NCBI RefSeq assembly: GCF_026627925.1
Contig: NZ_JAPNLE010000001.1
Coordinates: forward strand, 496,001-560,000
DNA length: 64,000 nt
Direction of reading: 5' to 3'
Source: Cupriavidus sp. D39
Lineage (GTDB): Bacteria; Pseudomonadota; Gammaproteobacteria; Burkholderiales; Burkholderiaceae
The notes beneath the pieces were generated by a model. The model was not told the DNA's origin, did no database searches, and was given only the letters and a program-made list of their open reading frames with translations. Numbering within the stretch: the stretch's first letter is position 1; every line of letters starts with the position of its first letter. Both the position numbers and the translations under genes were made by a program. Positions 17,970-27,247 of this stretch are shown here, in pieces.

Positions 17970-18956
17970 TCAGCCGCCGACATTGACTACCAGCCGTCCC
18001 CTGATCTTTCCGCTGATCAGGTCCGCAGCCGCGGCGCATGCCTGCGCAAGCGATATCTCGCTGGTGTTGGCGGCGAGTACCGATACCGGCAACTCCTTTG
18101 CTAGCCGCTCCCAGGCTTCGACGCGCTCCGCGCGTGGGGCGTAGACACTGTCGATGCCCAGCAGTGTCACACCGCGCAAAATGAAGGGCGCTACGCTGGC
18201 GGGAAAATCGATGCCCTGGGCCAGCCCGCAGGCAGCAACCAGCCCGCGATACTTCATGCTGGCGCAGACATTGGCCAGCGTGTGGCTGCCGACGCAGTCC
18301 ACCGCGCCTGCCCAGCATTCCCTTTGCAGTGGCTTGCCGGCCTGCGAGAGCGTTGCCCGGTCGATCACCCGCGCGGCCCCGAGCGCGGTGAGATACGTGC
18401 TTTCGGCAAGACGGCCGGTCGAAGCGGTCACGGTATAGCCGCGCAGCGCAAGCAGGGCGATGGCGATGGTGCCAACGCCGCCGTTCGCGCCTGTCACCAG
18501 GACGGCCCCGCTATCCGGCCTCAGGCCATGTCGCTCCAGCGCATTCACACAGAGCATCGCCGTATAGCCCGCCGTACCGATCGACATCGCCTGGCGTGTG
18601 CTCATCCCGGCGGGCAGGGGCACCAGCCAGTCGCCATTAACACGGACGCGCTGCGACAGCCCGCCCCAGTGCGTCTCGCCTACACCCCAGCCATTCAGGA
18701 CGACAGCGTCACCTGGCCGGAAGCGTTCGTCGTCGCTGTGCTCGACCACGCCCGCGAAGTCGATGCCCGGCACCATGGGGAACTTGCGTACCACGGGGGC
18801 TTTGCCTGTGATCGCCAGCGCGTCCTTGTAGTTGATCGTCGAGAATTCAACCCTCACAGTCACATTGCCTGGCGGAAGCCGATTGGTATCCAGGTGGGAA
18901 ATGGCGGCCTGGGTTGCGCCGCCGCTGTCCTTCTCAAGGACGATTGCATCAAACAT
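17970..18956 (-). CDS. acuI: Zinc-free MDR reductase, AcuI/YhdH-like (acrylyl-CoA reductase family)
   Basis: 328 residues of the medium-chain dehydrogenase/reductase family, YhdH/AcuI branch. MFDAIVLEKDSGGATQAAIS, STINYKDALAITGKAPVVRK, FPMVPGIDFAGVVEHSDDER, the nucleotide-binding motif VLVTGANGGVGTIAIALLAL, and GLAQGIDFPASVAPFILRGV. AcuI reduces acrylyl-CoA to propionyl-CoA with NADPH. Here it sits with an acyl-CoA dehydrogenase and a class III CoA-transferase, so reduction of an enoyl-CoA intermediate is plausible; the exact substrate is not shown. Confidence 0.85.
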   Translation of the reverse strand: MFDAIVLEKDSGGATQAAISHLDTNRLPPGNVTVRVEFSTINYKDALAITGKAPVVRKFPMVPGIDFAGVVEHSDDERFRPGDAVVLNGWGVGETHWGGLSQRVRVNGDWLVPLPAGMSTRQAMSIGTAGYTAMLCVNALERHGLRPDSGAVLVTGANGGVGTIAIALLALRGYTVTASTGRLAESTYLTALGAARVIDRATLSQAGKPLQRECWAGAVDCVGSHTLANVCASMKYRGLVAACGLAQGIDFPASVAPFILRGVTLLGIDSVYAPRAERVEAWERLAKELPVSVLAANTSEISLAQACAAAADLISGKIRGRLVVNVGG

Positions 18957-19049
18957 CTACGCTCCTCTCCTACTGAAATGGGATCTTCCCGGGGTCGGCC
19001 GGCTTTTTCCGAGCCGGACCGGTCTGGTGTACGCGAGCGTTCAGGCGGG

Positions 19050-20204
19050 CTACGCCAGGGTCGCGCCGATTCTCTCGTTCATCATTTCGGTTGTGCCATC
19101 AGCAAATCCGATCGCCTTTGCCGCCAGCAGATGCTTTGCCAGCACGTTGTCGTCGCCCATCCCGACCGCACCCATCGCTTGCATGCATCCGGCGATCGCC
19201 GGGAGACACTGCTCGCCGGCAAACTTCTTGGCCATCGCGGCAGCCAGGATGGCTTCCTTGCGCTCCTGGTCGATCAGCGTGGCGGCGCGATACGTAAACA
19301 TGCGCATGGCTTCCAGCGTCGTAGCCACATCGGCGAGCGACCAGCGCAGGCCCTGGTGCTCCAGCAGGGACTTGCCGAATGTCTTGCGCTTGCGCGCATA
19401 AGCCAGCGCAATATCAAGGCTGGCCGCCACCATGCCGCAAGCCATGGCCGCAATATGCGTGCGAGCCTTGTTGACCCCGGCCATCGCCTGCGCGAATCCC
19501 TCGCCCGGCGGATACAGGACATGGTCGTCCGGTACGTGGTACGCGCTCAACGTGAAGCCGCCAATGCCGGCCGCACCCATCGCGGCGAACGGATCGAGCG
19601 GACCGCGCGTGAAACCCGGATTCCGGCCGTCGGCAATGAAGCAGGCGATACCTGCCGCCCCTTTCGCGAGGTTGGTCTGGGCGAAGGTCAACAACACATC
19701 GGCGCGGGCGGCATTGGCGATCCAGCGCTTGGCGCCATCCAGGCGCCAACCGTCAGTCACGCGGCTCGCGGTGGTGGTGATAGCGGCGAAATCGCTGCCA
19801 GCCTCCGGTTCGGACATTGCGGTGCAACCCACCGAGTCGCCGGCGAGCATGGGCGGCAGGAAGCGGTCCTTGGCCACCGCGGTCCCGTGGGCGGCGATCC
19901 GGGCTGCGGCATTGTGATGGTTGATCAGCGCGAACGCGAAGGGAAAATCGACACGTGCGAGTTCCTCGGCCACACGGGCCCGCACCAAATAGCGCATGCC
20001 GTGCCCGCCAAGCGCTACCGGGATTTCCATGCCGCCCAGGCCGATGCCGCAGGCCGCGCGGATCGTCGCGCTGGCCCACTCGTGCGCGCCGGCCGCCAGG
20101 CGGGAGGCAGGCAACACGGTTTCCCCGGCAAACTCACGGGCCGCCGTGATCAACTGGCGGGCCTTCGTGTCCAGTAGTTGGTCAAACTCCTGGGTCAGGT
20201 CCAT
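19050..20204 (-). CDS. Acyl-CoA dehydrogenase
   Basis: A 384-residue FAD flavoenzyme forming enoyl-CoA from acyl-CoA and passing electrons to ETF. GLGGMEIPVALGGHGMRYLV, CTAMSEPEAGSDFAAITTTA (FAD/substrate signature), WRLDGAKRWIANAARADVLL, AQAMAGVNKARTHIAAMACG, GKSLLEHQGLRWSLADVATT, and C-terminal FADGTTEMMNERIGATLA. The stop lies one base from the start-side neighbour: CoA-transferase ends at 20206 and this gene starts at 20204, so co-translation is likely. Confidence 0.93.
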   Translation of the reverse strand: MDLTQEFDQLLDTKARQLITAAREFAGETVLPASRLAAGAHEWASATIRAACGIGLGGMEIPVALGGHGMRYLVRARVAEELARVDFPFAFALINHHNAAARIAAHGTAVAKDRFLPPMLAGDSVGCTAMSEPEAGSDFAAITTTASRVTDGWRLDGAKRWIANAARADVLLTFAQTNLAKGAAGIACFIADGRNPGFTRGPLDPFAAMGAAGIGGFTLSAYHVPDDHVLYPPGEGFAQAMAGVNKARTHIAAMACGMVAASLDIALAYARKRKTFGKSLLEHQGLRWSLADVATTLEAMRMFTYRAATLIDQERKEAILAAAMAKKFAGEQCLPAIAGCMQAMGAVGMGDDNVLAKHLLAAKAIGFADGTTEMMNERIGATLA

Positions 20205-20205
20205 A

Positions 20206-21405
20206 TCAGGATTCCGCCCGCGCGGTACGTATCGCGCCGGCTGCTTCCATGCGTTCGATATCGCTGGCGTTGTATCCCGCCCGCTCCGTCAATACGGCGA
20301 CCGTGTCTTCGCCAAGCGCGGGCGGATAGCTCAGCGGCGCGGCGCCGGCATATTTGAAGGGATTGCCGAGCAGGCGGGCGGACTTGTCGCCGCTGCGGCT
20401 TGCCGCGGTCTCTACCATGCTGCGGGCTTCGATGAGGGGGTGCGCCAGCGCTTCGTCGACACGCTTGATCACCGCTGCCGGCACGCGCGCATCCGCGAGC
20501 AAGGCTTCCCATTCGGCGGCGGCCCGGGTACGCATGGTGCTGGACAGTTCCACCGTCAGTTCTTCCACGTGCTGGATGCGGGCGGAAGCACTCGCGAAGC
20601 GCGGGTCGTCGATCAGGCCGTCGCGGCCGATGGCGGTGCAAAACTTCTGCCAGAACGCCTCGCCCGTTGGTGCCACGGCAATATAGCGGCCATCGGCTGT
20701 CGGGTAGGCATCGCTCGGTGCGATCATCGCGTGCCGCGCGCCCAGCGCCGATGGCATTTTTCCGAACGACAGGAAGCCCTGCGCCTGCCAGCTCAACATC
20801 GCGATCTGTGCGTCGAACAGCGAGAGCTGCACGTGTTCGCCCACGTTCGTGCATTCCGCCTTCAGCATGGCCGCCACCGTCGCCAGCGCCAGGTACAGCC
20901 CGCCGGCAAGGTCCGCCACCTGGTAGCCGACCCGCACGGGCCGGCCGCCTTCGTCGCCCGTGATGCCCATCACGCCCGCCATGGCCTGCAACACGAGGTC
21001 GAACGCCGGCGCCTTGGCGTACGCACCCTTGTCATCCAGCCCGACGATCTGCGCAACCGCGATGCGCGGATTGATAGCCTTCAAGGACGGGTAGTCCAAC
21101 CCGAGCCGGTGCGGCACATCCGGCGCGAAGCCATAGATCACGGCATCGGCGGTACGCACCAGCGCGTAGAAGGCCTCGTTGCCTTCCGGGGTCTTCAGGT
21201 CCAGCGCGACACTCCTCTTGCCGCGGTTGACAGACAAGAAAAAGGCCGAGTCCTGCGTGTCCGACAGGGGCGGGACCGAACGCGCAAAGTCGCCGTCTAT
21301 CGGCTCGATCTTGATGACTTCGGCACCGAGCTGCGCCAGCAGTTGGCCTGCGAAAGGGCCGCCCAGCACCCAGGTAAGGTCGAGAATGGTCTTGCCGCTC
21401 AGCAC
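20206..21405 (-). CDS. Class III CoA-transferase (CaiB/BaiF family)
   Basis: 399 residues. MLSGKTILDLTWVLGGPFAG, LAQLGAEVIKIEPIDGDFAR, VNRGKRSVALDLKTPEGNEA, IVGLDDKGAYAKAPAFDLVL, and VGYQVADLAGGLYLALATVA with the conserved Asp that forms the enzyme-linked acid intermediate. It moves CoA from a donor thioester to a carboxylate, giving an energy-neutral activation step. First gene of a minus-strand unit with the acyl-CoA dehydrogenase, reductase and Bug receptor, divergent from a LysR gene. Confidence 0.93.
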   Translation of the reverse strand: MLSGKTILDLTWVLGGPFAGQLLAQLGAEVIKIEPIDGDFARSVPPLSDTQDSAFFLSVNRGKRSVALDLKTPEGNEAFYALVRTADAVIYGFAPDVPHRLGLDYPSLKAINPRIAVAQIVGLDDKGAYAKAPAFDLVLQAMAGVMGITGDEGGRPVRVGYQVADLAGGLYLALATVAAMLKAECTNVGEHVQLSLFDAQIAMLSWQAQGFLSFGKMPSALGARHAMIAPSDAYPTADGRYIAVAPTGEAFWQKFCTAIGRDGLIDDPRFASASARIQHVEELTVELSSTMRTRAAAEWEALLADARVPAAVIKRVDEALAHPLIEARSMVETAASRSGDKSARLLGNPFKYAGAAPLSYPPALGEDTVAVLTERAGYNASDIERMEAAGAIRTARAES

Positions 21406-21665
21406 GTGGTTTCCTCATGCATTGATATGTTCTGTCGCTGGCGCGCGGCGATGCGGATATGGCCTGGTATGGGATCGCGTGCCCTGCTCAACCGGCCGGT
21501 GCAAAAATCTCACATCGCACGCTGCCGCTCGGGTACGCCGCTGGCCGGCATCACCAGTCGCCGAAAAACTCCGGCATGCAGCGAACGGGAGTGCATTGAA
21601 TCACGGGAAATAAAGGGAGGGCAAAGCATATAATCTGACAACCAGTGTGAGATTTTCTAACGACG

Positions 21666-22595
21666 ATGAGCCGCCTTCCCCCACTAAACTCGATCCGGGC
21701 ATTCGAGGCGGCCGGCCGGCACCTGAGCTTCACTCGTGCAGCCGAGGAACTCTGTGTTACGCACGGCGCCGTCAGTCACCAGGTCAAGACGCTCGAGGAA
21801 TGGCTGGGCGTGCCCTTGTTCCGCAGGCTCGGACAGACCGTTCAGTTGACCGACCAGGGACGCCTGTATCTGGCTACGGTGAGTCCCGCGCTCTCAGCGA
21901 TCGCCTCCGCATCCAGAAGCCTGAGTCGTCATGAAGTGCTGAGAGTCAATGCGTTGCCATCCTTCATCATGCGCTGGCTATTTCCGCGGCTGGTGTCGTT
22001 CCGGGCGGCGCACCCGACCATCGAGGTCGACATCTCGACCGGCCTCGAACCCGTGGAAGAGTTGTCCGGCGATATCGATGTGATCATCCGCCGCGAGCCG
22101 GATACCGTGCCCGGCCTGGTCAAGCGAAAATTCATCCCTGAGATGCATTTCCCAGTTTGCGCGCCGAGCCTGTTGAAGGACGGCAGGCTCGAGGGAATCG
22201 GCGACTTGCGCCATCACACGCTGCTGCATTGCCGGGCGCGGCCGACGGTTTGGAACGACTGGCTGAAAGCGTTCTGGCAAGACAGCCTGGTGCCCGCGCA
22301 GTCGCTCCAGCTCGAACACCTTTACTTCGCCCTGCAGGCGGCCCTCGACGGGCTGGGTGTGGCGATGGGACCGTCCTCGCTGGTGGCTTCTGATGTGGCT
22401 TCCGGCAGACTGGTGATTCCGTTTGGCCGCAGGATGCTGCCTTGCCGGAACTATTTCATGATCCTGCGGCAGGAGCGCCAGCATGACCCGGTGGTGAAGA
22501 CCTTCTGTGACTGGCTCGAAAGGGAGGGAGAACAATTCGAGTCGGATCTGGGAGTGATTCTGGAGAAAGTCTTTTCGGCTGATCGGTATTGCTAG
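21666..22595 (+). CDS. LysR-family transcriptional regulator (GcvA-like)
   Basis: 309 residues with a GcvA-type start: MSRLPPLNSIRAFEAAGRHL, SFTRAAEELCVTHGAVSHQV, EWLGVPLFRRLGQTVQLTDQ. The C-terminal half has the effector fold (INALPSFIMRWL-type strand at about 95-105; DIDVIIRREPDTVPGLVKRK; LDGLGVAMGPSSLVASDVAS). Divergent from the CoA-transferase operon with a 260-base gap, so it is the natural candidate for its control. Start ATG 21666. Confidence 0.93.
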   Translation: MSRLPPLNSIRAFEAAGRHLSFTRAAEELCVTHGAVSHQVKTLEEWLGVPLFRRLGQTVQLTDQGRLYLATVSPALSAIASASRSLSRHEVLRVNALPSFIMRWLFPRLVSFRAAHPTIEVDISTGLEPVEELSGDIDVIIRREPDTVPGLVKRKFIPEMHFPVCAPSLLKDGRLEGIGDLRHHTLLHCRARPTVWNDWLKAFWQDSLVPAQSLQLEHLYFALQAALDGLGVAMGPSSLVASDVASGRLVIPFGRRMLPCRNYFMILRQERQHDPVVKTFCDWLEREGEQFESDLGVILEKVFSADRYC

Positions 22596-22824
22596 GCGCG
22601 AGCGGGGTGCAGCGACGAGAGCCTGGTGGGCTGCTGTGACTCCGCCGGCTCTTACATGTCCCGCCCCTTCTTTGATGGCGCGGCCGCCGGGTTGCGGCGA
22701 TTTCCGCCCGGCAAAGGCGGGTTGCTCAAAGGACTGTTTCCCAGTGCCAGCTTATGTTAGATTAATTCATTATTGATTCCTTCGATCGCTACTATGTAGT
22801 AGTAGCAGTGATTGTCCAAGCCGA

Positions 22825-23766
22825 ATGTCATCCTCCCTTCAGGTCCGGCGCGCAGCCGCGGGACTCGTCAAGACCCATAATTTCTCTCCCAAAGCAATCA
22901 TTAGCACGATATTTGGCGACATGATCGTGCCCCACGGCGGTTCGGTGTGGCTCGGCAGCCTGGTCGAAGCGGCGAAACAGTTCGACATCAAGGAGGCGCA
23001 CGCTCGTACCTCAATCCTGCGTCTGGGCTATGAGGGATGGCTGCACGGCGTGCGCGTCGGCAAGCTCAGCTATTACGGGATGACCGAGGACAGCCTGCGC
23101 GACTATGTGACGTCCGTCTATGGCACGCCGAACGACTCGTGGAGCGGCGAGTGGTTCATCCTCTTCACCGGAACCGCCGATATACCGAAGCCGGTCTACG
23201 CGAAGCTGCGACAGGCGCTGGTCTGGGAAGGCGTCGGCCAACTGGCGCCGCACGTCTTCGTCAGCCCGTCGCCGGACATCAATCGGGTAACCAGGATCCT
23301 GGATGAGTTCGGCCTGACGGAGCGGATTCAGATCCTCAAGGCCCATCCTCTGGAGGGCAAGGACCCCGACCAGATCCGCAAGATGGTCCGGGTCGCCTGG
23401 GCTATTGCCGATATCGAGCGCAAATACTATACGTTCCTGGAGCGGTACCGACCGGTCAAGCAGACCCTCGACCGCAATGAGGACGCGCTCGACCCGGAGT
23501 CCAGCTTCGTGATCCGGATCCTGCTGATCCTCGAGTATCGGCTGATCGCATTGCGCGACCCGCACCTGCCATCGACGCTGCTGCCGGCTTCCTGGTCCGG
23601 TCATGCCGCATTTACGCTTTGCAAGACCCTGTACCAGCAGGTGCTACCCGGATCGGAAGCCTACCTCGCGAGCATCGTGCGCACGCTGGACGGCCCCTTC
23701 AAGCCCGCGGGACCGATGTTGTGGAGCCGCTTCGGCGGACTATCCGAGGTCGCGATCCCGGCCTGA
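22825..23766 (+). CDS. PaaX-family transcriptional regulator
   Basis: 313 residues. N-terminal PaaX winged helix (SPKAIISTIFGDMIVPHGGS; VWLGSLVEAAKQFDIKEAHA; RTSILRLGYEGWLHGVRVGK), middle domain (WSGEWFILFTGTADIPKPVY; LRQALVWEGVGQLAPHVFVS), and the PaaX C-terminal domain (FVIRILLILEYRLIALRDPH; LPSTLLPASWSGHAAFTLCK). PaaX represses phenylacetyl-CoA catabolic genes and is relieved by phenylacetyl-CoA. It is convergent with the epoxidase operon that ends at 23859, so it probably senses a CoA ester of that pathway. Confidence 0.93.
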   Translation: MSSSLQVRRAAAGLVKTHNFSPKAIISTIFGDMIVPHGGSVWLGSLVEAAKQFDIKEAHARTSILRLGYEGWLHGVRVGKLSYYGMTEDSLRDYVTSVYGTPNDSWSGEWFILFTGTADIPKPVYAKLRQALVWEGVGQLAPHVFVSPSPDINRVTRILDEFGLTERIQILKAHPLEGKDPDQIRKMVRVAWAIADIERKYYTFLERYRPVKQTLDRNEDALDPESSFVIRILLILEYRLIALRDPHLPSTLLPASWSGHAAFTLCKTLYQQVLPGSEAYLASIVRTLDGPFKPAGPMLWSRFGGLSEVAIPA

Positions 23767-23858
23767 CTCCCAAACAGCGTCCCTAACAGCCACCTAACGA
23801 CCCCGCTGCCGGACGCCACGATGGCCGAGGTCCGACGCAAGCGCCCCGTCCCCTGCGG

Positions 23859-25262
23859 TCAGCGCGTGGCGATCGAGCCGACCGCCAGTTGCTCGGACCC
23901 GGCCAGCTTGCGACGCGCCCTGTCCGGTCCCGCCTTGTCGAGCTCGGCCTGGTCGATCCGCTTCCAGCCCGCGAAGTCGACCCAGCGCAGTCCGCGCGAC
24001 CTGAGCAGCGGCTCGATGCCCGACGGCACGGAACCATCGCCGGCCGCCGATAGCGACACCTCCGCGCACGCCTTGGCAACCACCGCATGCGAATCGATCC
24101 GGTTGGTGCCGATCGCTCCCGACGGACCACGCTTGGCCCATCCGACCACGTACAGGCGCTCCCTGAGCTTGCCATCGCGATGGTGCAATACGCCACCCGA
24201 GGCGCCCAGTCCGAAGCGATCATGAAAATCGTAGCCGACGCAGGTCACAACCAGGTCGGCCGGCAGCGTCAACTCGCGCAAGCGGCCCGCATCGCTTTCC
24301 CGTTGTGCGGACCTCGATACGAAGCGAACCGCGCCCACCCGGTCCGGCGCATCGGCCGCGGGCAGGAAGGCAACCGGTTCGAGGTCGAAGCACAGCCGGA
24401 CCGCCCGCCTCGGTTCGATCGGCTGACCAGCGGCTTCGATGGCATCGGAGACCGGCAACGCCAGAATCTCCTGCAGCAAGGCAGTTGTCGCTTCCCCGCC
24501 GTCGAACCCGGTCTGCCTGGCAGCCGGATCCAGTGTGATCCGGCCAGACGCCAGGCGCGCGAGTTCGCGAAACTCGTGCAGCGAAAACTTTGCGTACCCG
24601 GGGCTGCGCCTACCCACGACATTGACCGCGTCGATCGGCGCGTTCGATAGCGCATCGGCGACGACCGGCGACAAATCCGATCCGGCATACCCGTCCCGGC
24701 GTTTGACGAGCTGCCGCGTGACATCGAGCGCCACATTGCCGGCACCGATCACCACGACCTGCCTGGTTCGCGCGAGCAGTCCGGATGCATCGAGCGCCTC
24801 CGGATGGTCGTTGTACCAGCTCGCAAACGCCCCGGAACCCAACACCCCGGGCAAGTCCTCGCCAGCCACGCCGAGTTTGCGGTCGCGGTTGACGCCGGTG
24901 GCCAGGATCACGCCATCGTAGTGCGCCATCAGCTCGTCGAGAGACACGTCGCGGCCAACGCAAACGCTGCCGAAGTAGTGCACCCGTTCGTTCGCCAGAA
25001 ATCGTTCAAGCGTGCGCACCACGGCCTTGGTCCCCTGGTGGTCGGGCGCCACGCCATATCGGATCAGACCGAAGGGCGTCGGCAACCGCTCAATCACGTC
25101 GACCAGCGCCAGCGGATCCTGGCGCAACAGCGCCTCGACCGCATAGCATCCGGACGCGCCGCTGCCCACCACGGCGAACCGACGCGTCGATCGCTTGATT
25201 GGGGTGCAGGCTACGGCGTCCGGAGACGCCTCGTTTGGCACGCTAGTGGCATCCTGCATCAT
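23859..25262 (-). CDS. FAD/NAD(P)-dependent ferredoxin reductase (adrenodoxin reductase-like)
   Basis: About 467 residues from ATG 25262 (or the next codon, ATG 25259). FAD motif RFAVVGSGASGCYAVEALLR, PTPFGLIRYGVAPDHQGTKA, GVILATGVNRDRKLGVAGED, NADP fold VVVIGAGNVALDVTRQLVKR, and C-terminal VVGWAKRGPSGAIGTNRIDS, the FprA/adrenodoxin-reductase signature. It should move electrons from NAD(P)H to a ferredoxin or flavodoxin, here probably to feed the di-iron oxygenase at 27247. Its start overlaps the epoxide hydrolase stop, the fourth gene of a tightly coupled operon. Confidence 0.92.
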   Translation of the reverse strand: MMQDATSVPNEASPDAVACTPIKRSTRRFAVVGSGASGCYAVEALLRQDPLALVDVIERLPTPFGLIRYGVAPDHQGTKAVVRTLERFLANERVHYFGSVCVGRDVSLDELMAHYDGVILATGVNRDRKLGVAGEDLPGVLGSGAFASWYNDHPEALDASGLLARTRQVVVIGAGNVALDVTRQLVKRRDGYAGSDLSPVVADALSNAPIDAVNVVGRRSPGYAKFSLHEFRELARLASGRITLDPAARQTGFDGGEATTALLQEILALPVSDAIEAAGQPIEPRRAVRLCFDLEPVAFLPAADAPDRVGAVRFVSRSAQRESDAGRLRELTLPADLVVTCVGYDFHDRFGLGASGGVLHHRDGKLRERLYVVGWAKRGPSGAIGTNRIDSHAVVAKACAEVSLSAAGDGSVPSGIEPLLRSRGLRWVDFAGWKRIDQAELDKAGPDRARRKLAGSEQLAVGSIATR

Positions 25263-26469
25263 AATGCGAAGTCCGCATGTCGGTAGCAGGCGCGCAGGCT
25301 GTCGACGAACTCGCGGGGCTTGAGCAGCGCCGGAAAGTGACCACCGTCGGCGAAGTCTTGTCGAAATCGCAGGTTGTGGCCGCGCTCCACCCATCGCGTG
25401 GGCGGCGCGGGAAAAACCCTTTGCCAAAGAATGAACAACCGGTCGGGACCTCACAGCGTTGGCCTGGGGCAAGTTCGTGGCGGCCATGGCGATCCGCGTA
25501 GTAGATCCAGCTGGCGGTAGGCAAGCTGCGTGAGAACCAGTACAGGCTTGCGAAAGTGAGCATCGTGTCTCGCGAATGCCTTGGCAGGTCGCCGGTGGAA
25601 GACCCGCACCAGCCGTGATACTTGTCGACCAGCCATGCGGCAAGGAATGCAGGCGAGTCCGCCAGGCCGAATCCGAGGGTCGTCGGCCTAGTGGCCTGCG
25701 TCTCGCGATATCCGCCATCGCGCGCCAATCGCTTCTGGATGTCCGCAATCCAGTGCTTCTCGTCGCCATCCAGGGGCTGCGCCGGAACCACGGCGGGACG
25801 CAATCCAAGCATGCTCAGGTGGAGCCCGGTCAAAACCTGCGGCGCATCGACGGCGAGCCAGCTCGAGACAACCGCGCCCCAGTCGCCGCCATGCGCGAAG
25901 AAGCGGTCGCAGCCGAAACTCTCGACCATCATCGTGCGCAAGCCCACGGCGATCTCCCTGGCGTGCAGAGGCTGCAGCGGCGGATCGGAGAAGCCAAAGC
26001 CCGGCAGCGACGGCACGATCACGGTGGCCCCATCCTGCTCCCGTCCACCCGAGCGCTCTGGATGCGCGATCGCGTCAATGACGCCGAAGAACTCGAACGG
26101 AAGGCTGGGCCAGCCATGCGACAGCACGATCGGCGGCAAGTCGGGATTGGAGCCGACTTCCACGGTCACGTGAATGCGCAGGGTCGAACCATCGGGAAAC
26201 GGGACCGGCACCAGGAACTGGGCGAATCGATTCAGATGCGCCTCGGCGGCCCGCCAGTCGTAGCCGTTGGCCCACCACTGCGTCAGCTCCCGTAGATAAG
26301 CCACGGGCGGGCCGTAGCGCCAGTCGGCCCGCCCCGGTTCGATCGGCATCGGCGTGGCCCGCAGTCGGCGCTGCAGGTCATGGAGCGCGTCGTCGCCAAT
26401 GTTGACGCGGAATGGTTCGGCATCGCGCGGCGGAAGGACCAGGCGCGGCCTGGCTCCGGCGCTAGCCAT
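25259..26469 (-). CDS. Epoxide hydrolase (alpha/beta-hydrolase, EHN family), frameshifted near 3' end
   Basis: About 403 residues from ATG 26469. EHN N-terminal domain (FRVNIGDDALHDLQRRLRAT; YLRELTQWWANGYDWRAAEA), oxyanion/HGWP motif PPIVLSHGWPSLPFEFFGVI, PSLPGFGFSDPPLQPL, nucleophile-elbow region FAHGGDWGAVVSSWLAVDAP with Asp, and the C-terminal His in FADGGHFPALLKPREFVDSL. That last part needs a one-base correction near 25413-25421. It hydrolyses an epoxide to a diol. It overlaps the upstream crotonase and downstream reductase genes, which ties epoxide opening to the epoxidase. Confidence 0.9.
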
Positions 26470-27247
26470 GACGGAACACCGGCTTGCGCTTCTCGGCGAA
26501 CGCGCGCATCGCTTCCTTCTGATCGTCCAGCGCGAACGTCGCATGCAACATGCGCCGCTCGAAATGCAAGCCCTCGCGCAGCGGGGTCTCGAAGGCGGCC
26601 TGGATCGACTCCTTGATCATCAGGACGATCGGCCGGGAAAAGTCGCCGATGCGCCGCCCGACTTCCATCGCGCGCGCGAGGTGCTCTCCACGTCCGACGA
26701 CTAGCGAGACGATGCCGATCCGTTCCGCCTCGGTGGCGTCGATGATCCGCCCCGTCAGGCACAATTCCATCGCCTTCGCCTTGCCGATCGAGCGCGCCAG
26801 ACGCTGTGTGCCACCGCCCCCGGGAATCGTCCCGACGGCCACTTCAGGCTGTCCGAAACGGGCCGTCTCGTCGGCGATCACGATGTCGCACATCAGCGCG
26901 AACTCGCAACCGCCGCCCAGCGCATTGCCCGCGACCGCCGCGATCACCGGCTTGCGGCACGCGTTAATCGCATCCCAGTCGCGCGACACGAAGTCTTCGA
27001 GATAGGCGCCGGCAAACGTCTTCTCGGTCATCTCCTTGATGTCGGCACCGGCGCAGAACATGTCAGGCCCGCCGGTGAGAATGATCGCGCCTACCGCCGG
27101 GTCGGCCTCGAAGCCGCGCACCACCGCGACGAGCTCGGCGATGAGCTGGCGGTTCAGCGCATTGCGTGCCAGCGGGCGGTTCAGCGTGGCAATCCCCACG
27201 CCATCTCGCACCTCGCGCAGTACGGTCGTCATTGTCGGGTGCTCCAT
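26462..27247 (-). CDS. Enoyl-CoA hydratase (PaaF-like crotonase)
   Basis: 261 residues from ATG 27247, which overlaps the stop of the di-iron oxygenase (TGATG). GVGIATLNRPLARNALNRQL, oxyanion motif GGPDMFCAGADIKEMTEKTF, AGNALGGGCEFALMCDIVIA with the first catalytic Glu, FGQPEVAVGTIPGGGGTQRL with the second Glu region. Both glutamates support true hydratase activity, as in PaaF and classical crotonases. It probably hydrates a 2,3-unsaturated CoA thioester downstream of ring or chain opening. Confidence 0.93.
   Translation of the reverse strand: MEHPTMTTVLREVRDGVGIATLNRPLARNALNRQLIAELVAVVRGFEADPAVGAIILTGGPDMFCAGADIKEMTEKTFAGAYLEDFVSRDWDAINACRKPVIAAVAGNALGGGCEFALMCDIVIADETARFGQPEVAVGTIPGGGGTQRLARSIGKAKAMELCLTGRIIDATEAERIGIVSLVVGRGEHLARAMEVGRRIGDFSRPIVLMIKESIQAAFETPLREGLHFERRMLHATFALDDQKEAMRAFAEKRKPVFRHG

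Noticed and set aside
18282..20177. 631-residue plus-strand open frame
   Set aside because: Antisense to the AcuI-like reductase and acyl-CoA dehydrogenase, both of which are clearly real; no domain.
19996..21633. 545-residue plus-strand open frame
   Set aside because: Antisense to the class III CoA-transferase; no motif and no plausible start.
25263..25808. 182-residue N-terminal extension of the ferredoxin reductase frame
   Set aside because: It lies antisense-frame within the epoxide hydrolase and is low-complexity; the reductase fold starts at ATG 25262 overlapping the hydrolase stop.
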